This document shows, in pieces, positions 60,357-64,000 of a stretch of 64,000 nucleotides of DNA; position 1 is the first letter of the stretch; every line of letters starts with the position of its first letter. The translations under genes and the position numbers were made by a program. The notes below the pieces were generated by a model. It made no database searches. It was not told the origin of the DNA and was given only the letters and a program-made list of their open reading frames with translations. Origin of the DNA: Halomarinibacterium sp041392205 (GTDB taxonomy: Bacteria > Bacteroidota > Bacteroidia > Flavobacteriales > Flavobacteriaceae); NCBI GenBank assembly GCA_041392205.1, contig JAWKMO010000008.1, positions 62,001 to 126,000 of the forward strand. The letters are read 5' to 3'.

Positions 60357-60966
60357 TTTTCCCTATAAAGATATTCCGAAGATAAATAATAAATCCCGCA
60401 CCGTGTCCAATCAATAATACAGGGTCGCTTCGGTAAATTGCATAGACAATTATTAATGCGGCTCCTAAAGCACTTAATCGCCAAAATCCTACAGGTAAAT
60501 GCGATACTTTTTTCCGTTCAGAATACACCCATTGGTACACAAACCTAAGCGTGAAAATCACCTGCGCTATAATACCCAACCACAACAACCAATTGGGAAT
60601 GGCTTCGTTGTTTAGTAAATTATACATATCAAACTCACCATTATTGTATCCGTAAATCACAATAAGGATGGGGAAGATGATTAAAAAAGCACGAAACCAC
60701 CAAGGACTTTTTTGCCATTCGCCTTGTAAATGAAGGTTGCGAACATAAATGAAATAGGTAAGGGATTGCCCCAACATAATGGCAAAATCATCTCGTAAAT
60801 AGCCATATACAAACAATAAAAAGGAAGCTAATAGGCTCAATTTCCAAAATAGGGAAGGGGTAACAATCCGTTTGTTTTTTTCAGAAAGAAACCACTGTAT
60901 AAACAAACGTCCCGAAAAAAGAATTTGTGCTAAAAACCCGATGGTATAAATGAGCCAGTTACTCAT
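60340..60966 (-). CDS. Lipid-A-disaccharide synthase N-terminal-domain (LAB_N) membrane protein, tandem
   Basis: 208 residues with two copies of the LAB_N domain: QWFLSEKNKRIVTPSLFWKLS in the first and QWVYSERKKVSHLPVGFWRLS in the second, each followed by hydrophobic helices. There is no LpxB catalytic domain. Stand-alone LAB_N proteins are found beside undecaprenyl-phosphate glycosyltransferases and may flip or hold lipid-linked sugars. Start overlaps the GT2 stop by four bases (ATGA). Confidence 0.85.
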   Translation of the reverse strand: MSNWLIYTIGFLAQILFSGRLFIQWFLSEKNKRIVTPSLFWKLSLLASFLLFVYGYLRDDFAIMLGQSLTYFIYVRNLHLQGEWQKSPWWFRAFLIIFPILIVIYGYNNGEFDMYNLLNNEAIPNWLLWLGIIAQVIFTLRFVYQWVYSERKKVSHLPVGFWRLSALGAALIIVYAIYRSDPVLLIGHGAGFIIYLRNIFIGKNEVSE

Positions 60967-61673
60967 CCTTTGTCTTTCACTTCGTAGTTAATGTACTTTT
61001 TCTTCATCCAAAGGTAGGCAAAGCAATCCATAAGCGGTCCCAAAAGCCGATTCCAGAGTCCAAACTTGGCAGTACCTGCCATCCTTGGGAAATGTTGCAC
61101 AGGCACTTGTAAAATTTTTCCGTTCTGCAATAAAATCATTGCTGGTAAAAAACGGTGCAGCCCATTAAACATAGGGATGCGCTTGGCATAATCGGTTTTA
61201 ATCACTTTTAACGGGCAACCCGTATCGTCCATGCCGTCGTGGGTAAACGCTCTACGAATGCCGTTGGCAATTTTGGAAGACATATTTTTTACAAAAGAAT
61301 CCTTACGGTTGGCCCGAACTCCCGTTACTAAATCGTATTCTCCTATATGTTGCAAGAGTAAGTTGAAATCTTCTGGTGCTGTTTGTAAATCACTGTCGAT
61401 ATAGCCTACCAGTTCACTTTCGGCGTAATCAAACCCTGCTTTAATAGCAGCACTCAACCCACGGTTTTCTTTAAAACTAATAAAATGAAAGGCTTCATTT
61501 CTAGTACAAATGGCTTCAATTAAGAGTTGGCTATTGTCTTTGGATCCATCATTCACAAACAAAATGGACGTTTTTTTGGTGGCAATTTTGGTGTATGCCA
61601 ACAATTCCTTTTCAACCCGTTCTAGGTTATCTTCTTCGTTATACACAGGCACAATGATGGTAAACTCGTACAT
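60963..61673 (-). CDS. GT2-family (dolichol/undecaprenyl-phosphate sugar transferase-like) glycosyltransferase
   Basis: About 236 residues from the ATG at 61673; a longer frame to 61889 exists but would run into the divergent epimerase gene and lacks family residues. GT-A fold: IIVPVYNEEDNLERV, FVNDGSKDNS, GYIDSDLQTAPED (DxD-like metal site), then DDTGCPLKV. Such enzymes make undecaprenyl-phosphate-linked sugars for ArnT-type partners. A perfect -7 box TACTTTTG lies at 61698-61705 on the - strand. Confidence 0.9.
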   Translation of the reverse strand: MYEFTIIVPVYNEEDNLERVEKELLAYTKIATKKTSILFVNDGSKDNSQLLIEAICTRNEAFHFISFKENRGLSAAIKAGFDYAESELVGYIDSDLQTAPEDFNLLLQHIGEYDLVTGVRANRKDSFVKNMSSKIANGIRRAFTHDGMDDTGCPLKVIKTDYAKRIPMFNGLHRFLPAMILLQNGKILQVPVQHFPRMAGTAKFGLWNRLLGPLMDCFAYLWMKKKYINYEVKDKG

Positions 61674-61697
61674 AGTTGCGTGGTTGTTCTTCGTTTG

Positions 61698-61705
61698 CAA
61701 AAGTA
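61698..61705 (-). promoter_or_regulatory. -7 box of the GT2-LAB_N-ArnT operon
   Basis: TACTTTTG on the - strand, an exact TAnnTTTG match, about 24 bases before the start codon at 61673. Supports the shorter start choice for the GT2 gene. Confidence 0.5.
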
Positions 61706-61769
61706 TTTCTTTTTCATGAATAAAACAGAAACGCAAAAAAGGTGTTATTTTGCAGTGTAAAACAATTTC

Positions 61770-62714
61770 ATGAAAGTAGTAGTTACCGGTGCCGCAGGTT
61801 TTATTGGTTCCCACACCGCGGAAAGATTGCAAATTCTTGGGCACGAAGTGCAAGCCATTGATAATTTTTCGGCTTATTACGATATACAACTGAAAGAACT
61901 CAATGCCAAAGAGCTTTCCAAAAAAGGAATTACCGTTGAAAAAGTAGACCTTCGCACCGATGATTTATCCAAAGTCATTAAAGAAGACATCGATTATATC
62001 ATTCACTTTGCGGCACAACCTGGTATCTCGGCCACCAGTAGTTTTGAAGATTACTTCTCTAATAATTTCTTCGGCACACAACGTTTGTTGGATTTGTTGG
62101 AAACCTTTACCAAAAAACCTTTTTTCATTAATATTGCCACTTCTTCAATTTATGGTTTAAATGCCACCATGACTGAAGACAAAGCCCCCTTGCCTGCTTC
62201 GTGGTATGGGGTCACCAAATTGGCTGCCGAACAACTAGTGTTAGCCTACAGCCGAAGAGGATTGCTGCAAGGAACCTCATTTCGGTTATACTCTGTGTAT
62301 GGCCCAAGAGAACGCCCTGATAAACTCTACACGCGCCTTATCGACTGCGGACTCAACAACAAACCGTTTCCTTTATACGAAGGAAGTGAGAAGCATTTGC
62401 GAAGTTTTACCTACGTACAGGATATTGTGGATGGTATTGTAAGTGCCATTGGCAATGAAGCAGTTTGTAATGGGGAAATCTTTAACCTCGGCACCGAAGA
62501 AGAAAATACCACCGCCACGGGTATTGCTACCGTGGAGGAAATTCTCGGAACCAAAATTACTATTGAAAACAAACCACCGCGCCCGGGAGACCAATCCCGT
62601 ACCTGTGCCAATATCGATAAAGCCAGAAAATTATTGAATTACAATCCGCAAACTTCGTTAAAGGAAGGACTGGAAGCGCAAGTGGAGTGGTTTAAGGAGA
62701 ATTTTATGAAGTAA
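61770..62714 (+). CDS. NAD-dependent epimerase/dehydratase (UDP-glucuronate epimerase-like)
   Basis: 314 residues. Rossmann motif GAAGFIGSH at residues 7-15, SDR catalytic Tyr and Lys in SWYGVTKLAAEQ near 146-150, and ATSSIYG providing the Ser/Thr. The RLYSVYGPRERPD block is typical of extended-SDR sugar-nucleotide epimerases. Divergent from the GT2 gene. Overlaps the end of the convergent meaB by 11 bases. Probably supplies an activated uronic or deoxy sugar to the envelope genes. Confidence 0.9.
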   Translation: MKVVVTGAAGFIGSHTAERLQILGHEVQAIDNFSAYYDIQLKELNAKELSKKGITVEKVDLRTDDLSKVIKEDIDYIIHFAAQPGISATSSFEDYFSNNFFGTQRLLDLLETFTKKPFFINIATSSIYGLNATMTEDKAPLPASWYGVTKLAAEQLVLAYSRRGLLQGTSFRLYSVYGPRERPDKLYTRLIDCGLNNKPFPLYEGSEKHLRSFTYVQDIVDGIVSAIGNEAVCNGEIFNLGTEEENTTATGIATVEEILGTKITIENKPPRPGDQSRTCANIDKARKLLNYNPQTSLKEGLEAQVEWFKENFMK

Positions 62715-63786
62715 TTTTCAGCAAAACCTCTGCCGCTTCAAAAGGGGTAATTTTGTGCGCTTCTAATAACTGAAGTTGTTTTTCCAATTCCTTCTTCACT
62801 TTAGGTTGCTGGTAAAAATTTGCTTTTAAGGCACTTTCAATGGTTTGCAATAACCAAAATTTGTTCTGCTGCTTTCGCTTTTCATCAAAGTAACCGTTCT
62901 TTTTTACAGTAGTTACATAGTCTTCCATAAGGGTTAAAACATCTTCAATGCCTTCATTCTTAATAGCAGAACACGTCAAGGTTTTGGGCGTCCAGCCACT
63001 TTCCTTTTTAGGATAGAGATGGAGGGCACGGTTAAATTCGGTTTTAGCGAGTTTGGCGGCTTTTATGTTTTCACCGTCAGCTTTGTTAATCACAATAGCG
63101 TCGGCCATTTCCATAATGCCACGTTTGATGCCTTGTAATTCATCTCCGGCGCCTGCTAATTTTAGTAATAAAAAGAAATCGGTCATACTATGTACTGCCG
63201 TTTCACTCTGTCCTACCCCAACGGTTTCAATGATAATCGTATCAAAACCGGCAGCTTCACATAAAATAATGGCTTCCCGAGTTTTTCGAGCGACACCGCC
63301 TAAGGATTCCCCGCTGGCAGAAGGGCGTATAAACGCATTCGGGTTTTTCACCAATTCTTCCATACGGGTTTTATCGCCCAAAATACTGCCTCTACTTAGC
63401 GTGCTACTGGGGTCCACAGCCAGTACCGCAACTTTTTTCCCTTTTTGAGTGAGTAAGGTGCCAAAATTTTCAATAAAAGTACTTTTTCCCACGCCGGGAA
63501 CACCCGTAATGCCTATTCGCATCGATTTGTTAGCATGGGGTAAACATGCCTGAATTAATTCCTTGGCTTGTTGTTGGTGCTTTTGTGCGGTACTTTCTAC
63601 CAAAGTAATGGCTCTACTTAGTGCACTATGATTTCCTTTCAGAAGCTCTTTTACTAAGGCCTCTATGGCAATAGGTTTTCTTCTTTGTTCCTGAATTTTC
63701 TTTGCAGCTAAACGATTGGAAGAGGGAGGTGGAGCCACACCCTCCATTTCGTGAATTGCCGAAGTATTTTTTTTATCTTTTGCCAC
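62704..63786 (-). CDS. meaB: Methylmalonyl-CoA mutase-associated GTPase MeaB (ArgK family)
   Basis: G3E-type GTPase that protects and reloads adenosylcobalamin on methylmalonyl-CoA mutase. Walker A GITGVPGVGKSTF, then VDPSSTLSRGSILGDKTRM, ETVGVGQSE and NKADG. I place the start at the GTG 63786-63784: homologues begin with a residue pattern like AKDKKNTSA, and the ATG at 63855 would add a hydrophobic, Phe-rich low-complexity stretch unlike the family. From there the region to 63923 is a divergent intergenic region. Usually near mcm genes, which are not in view here. Confidence 0.88.
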   Translation of the reverse strand: MAKDKKNTSAIHEMEGVAPPPSSNRLAAKKIQEQRRKPIAIEALVKELLKGNHSALSRAITLVESTAQKHQQQAKELIQACLPHANKSMRIGITGVPGVGKSTFIENFGTLLTQKGKKVAVLAVDPSSTLSRGSILGDKTRMEELVKNPNAFIRPSASGESLGGVARKTREAIILCEAAGFDTIIIETVGVGQSETAVHSMTDFFLLLKLAGAGDELQGIKRGIMEMADAIVINKADGENIKAAKLAKTEFNRALHLYPKKESGWTPKTLTCSAIKNEGIEDVLTLMEDYVTTVKKNGYFDEKRKQQNKFWLLQTIESALKANFYQQPKVKKELEKQLQLLEAHKITPFEAAEVLLKITS

Positions 63787-63856
63787 AGTGGGAAGATAAA
63801 AAAAAGAAAAGAGAAATGAGAAAAGAGAAATGAGAGAAAGAAAAAATCTTTTCAAC

Positions 63857-63864
63857 TAACTTTG
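63857..63864 (+). promoter_or_regulatory. -7 box of the ECF sigma factor gene
   Basis: TAACTTTG, an exact TAnnTTTG match, 59 bases before the GTG at 63924. No clear TTG at the usual distance upstream. Confidence 0.4.
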
Positions 63865-63923
63865 CAACACTCACAAATTTCTGTCGTCTTTAACCCGAAC
63901 AGCAACCAAAAAAACCATCACTC

Positions 63924-64000
63924 GTGTCCGATTTATTATTGGTAGCGCAATGCAAACAAAACAACCGTAAAGCACAAATGGCATTGTATCGTCAATACTG
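63924..64000 (+). CDS. ECF-type RNA polymerase sigma factor, 3' truncated by window edge
   Basis: GTG start, then SDLLLVAQCKQNNRKAQMALYRQY runs to the end of the window. This is the region-2 start typical of Bacteroidota sigma-70/ECF factors (LLxxCKxNNRKAQxxLYxxY). Only 25 codons are visible, so the identification is by pattern. Confidence 0.7.
   Translation, partial: MSDLLLVAQCKQNNRKAQMALYRQY

Noticed and set aside
61674..61889. N-terminal extension of the GT2 gene to 61889
   Set aside because: The extension overlaps the divergent epimerase gene and its start region, has no family similarity, and a perfect -7 box for the shorter form sits inside it.
63787..63855. N-terminal Phe-rich leader peptide of MeaB as a signal peptide
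   Set aside because: MeaB is cytoplasmic, and homologues start near residue 24 of this frame, so the apparent leader comes from intergenic low-complexity DNA.

Overview
The window is chromosomal DNA of a marine-type member of the Flavobacteriaceae (Bacteroidota). Evidence for this is the low GC content, promoter boxes of the Bacteroidota type (TAnnTTTG) before many genes, weak ribosome binding sites, lipoproteins with short Bacteroidota-style lipoboxes, and protein families typical of that group. No rRNA, tRNA, CRISPR array or transposase was found.

Layout. (1) 1-7967, + strand: carbohydrate catabolism. A GH65 maltose phosphorylase (5' end cut by the window) and a GH13 lipoprotein end at a terminator; then pfkA, gapA, a BadF-type sugar kinase and pgi follow in a tight operon. 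(2) 8068-12191: a small unknown protein, a multi-pass membrane protein, a histidine kinase/response regulator pair and a ComM-type AAA+ protein. (3) 12276-15137: a two-unit M16 peptidase lipoprotein. (4) 15192-44619, - strand: one 29-kb locus of about 20 genes encoding an extracellular contractile injection system (eCIS, Pvc/Afp/AlgoCIS class). A good promoter precedes it and terminators lie at both ends. In transcription order it encodes: Pvc16-like cap protein, unknown protein, sheath, two tube proteins, a 53-aa DUF5908-like protein, LysM protein, spike, PAAR tip, gp25-like protein, two large baseplate proteins, two unknown proteins, tape measure, a DUF4157 protein with a second HExxH motif, a lipoprotein, a small helical protein, a 1410-aa DUF4157 protein ending in a nuclease-like toxin domain, its probable immunity protein, a membrane-anchored patatin-like lipase, an N-acetylmuramidase and the Pvc15-type AAA+ ATPase. 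(5) 44975-50180: rluA-type pseudouridine synthase, panB, an NTF2-like secreted protein, L-serine ammonia-lyase and a umuDC operon whose UmuD lacks its catalytic residues. (6) 50306-52706: a cytosine methyltransferase and a PD-(D/E)XK restriction enzyme, both broken by single-base indels. (7) 52729-57311: TfoX-like protein, zinc-ribbon membrane protein, dnaK (also broken by indels) and a Ser/Thr kinase. (8) 57484-64000: small acidic protein, PAP2 phosphatase, a glycolipid/cell-envelope group (ArnT-like transferase, LAB_N protein, GT2 transferase, epimerase), MeaB GTPase and the start of an ECF sigma factor.

How it works together. The eCIS locus carries every structural class needed for an assembled contractile particle, plus cargo. 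The cargo is the most interesting part: the largest effector has the polymorphic-toxin layout of N-terminal eCIS signature, membrane-insertion segment and C-terminal nuclease. A small probable immunity gene follows it directly, which suggests that the producer itself or its relatives are susceptible.

Caution on sequence quality. Three stretches (about 40.86-41.75, 51.0-52.7 and 53.98-54.57 kb) contain many single-base indels, mostly homopolymer shortening. They break the tail-tube genes, the restriction-modification genes and dnaK. Because dnaK is a core chaperone gene, these are more likely consensus errors than real decay; the corrected reading is given in the entries.
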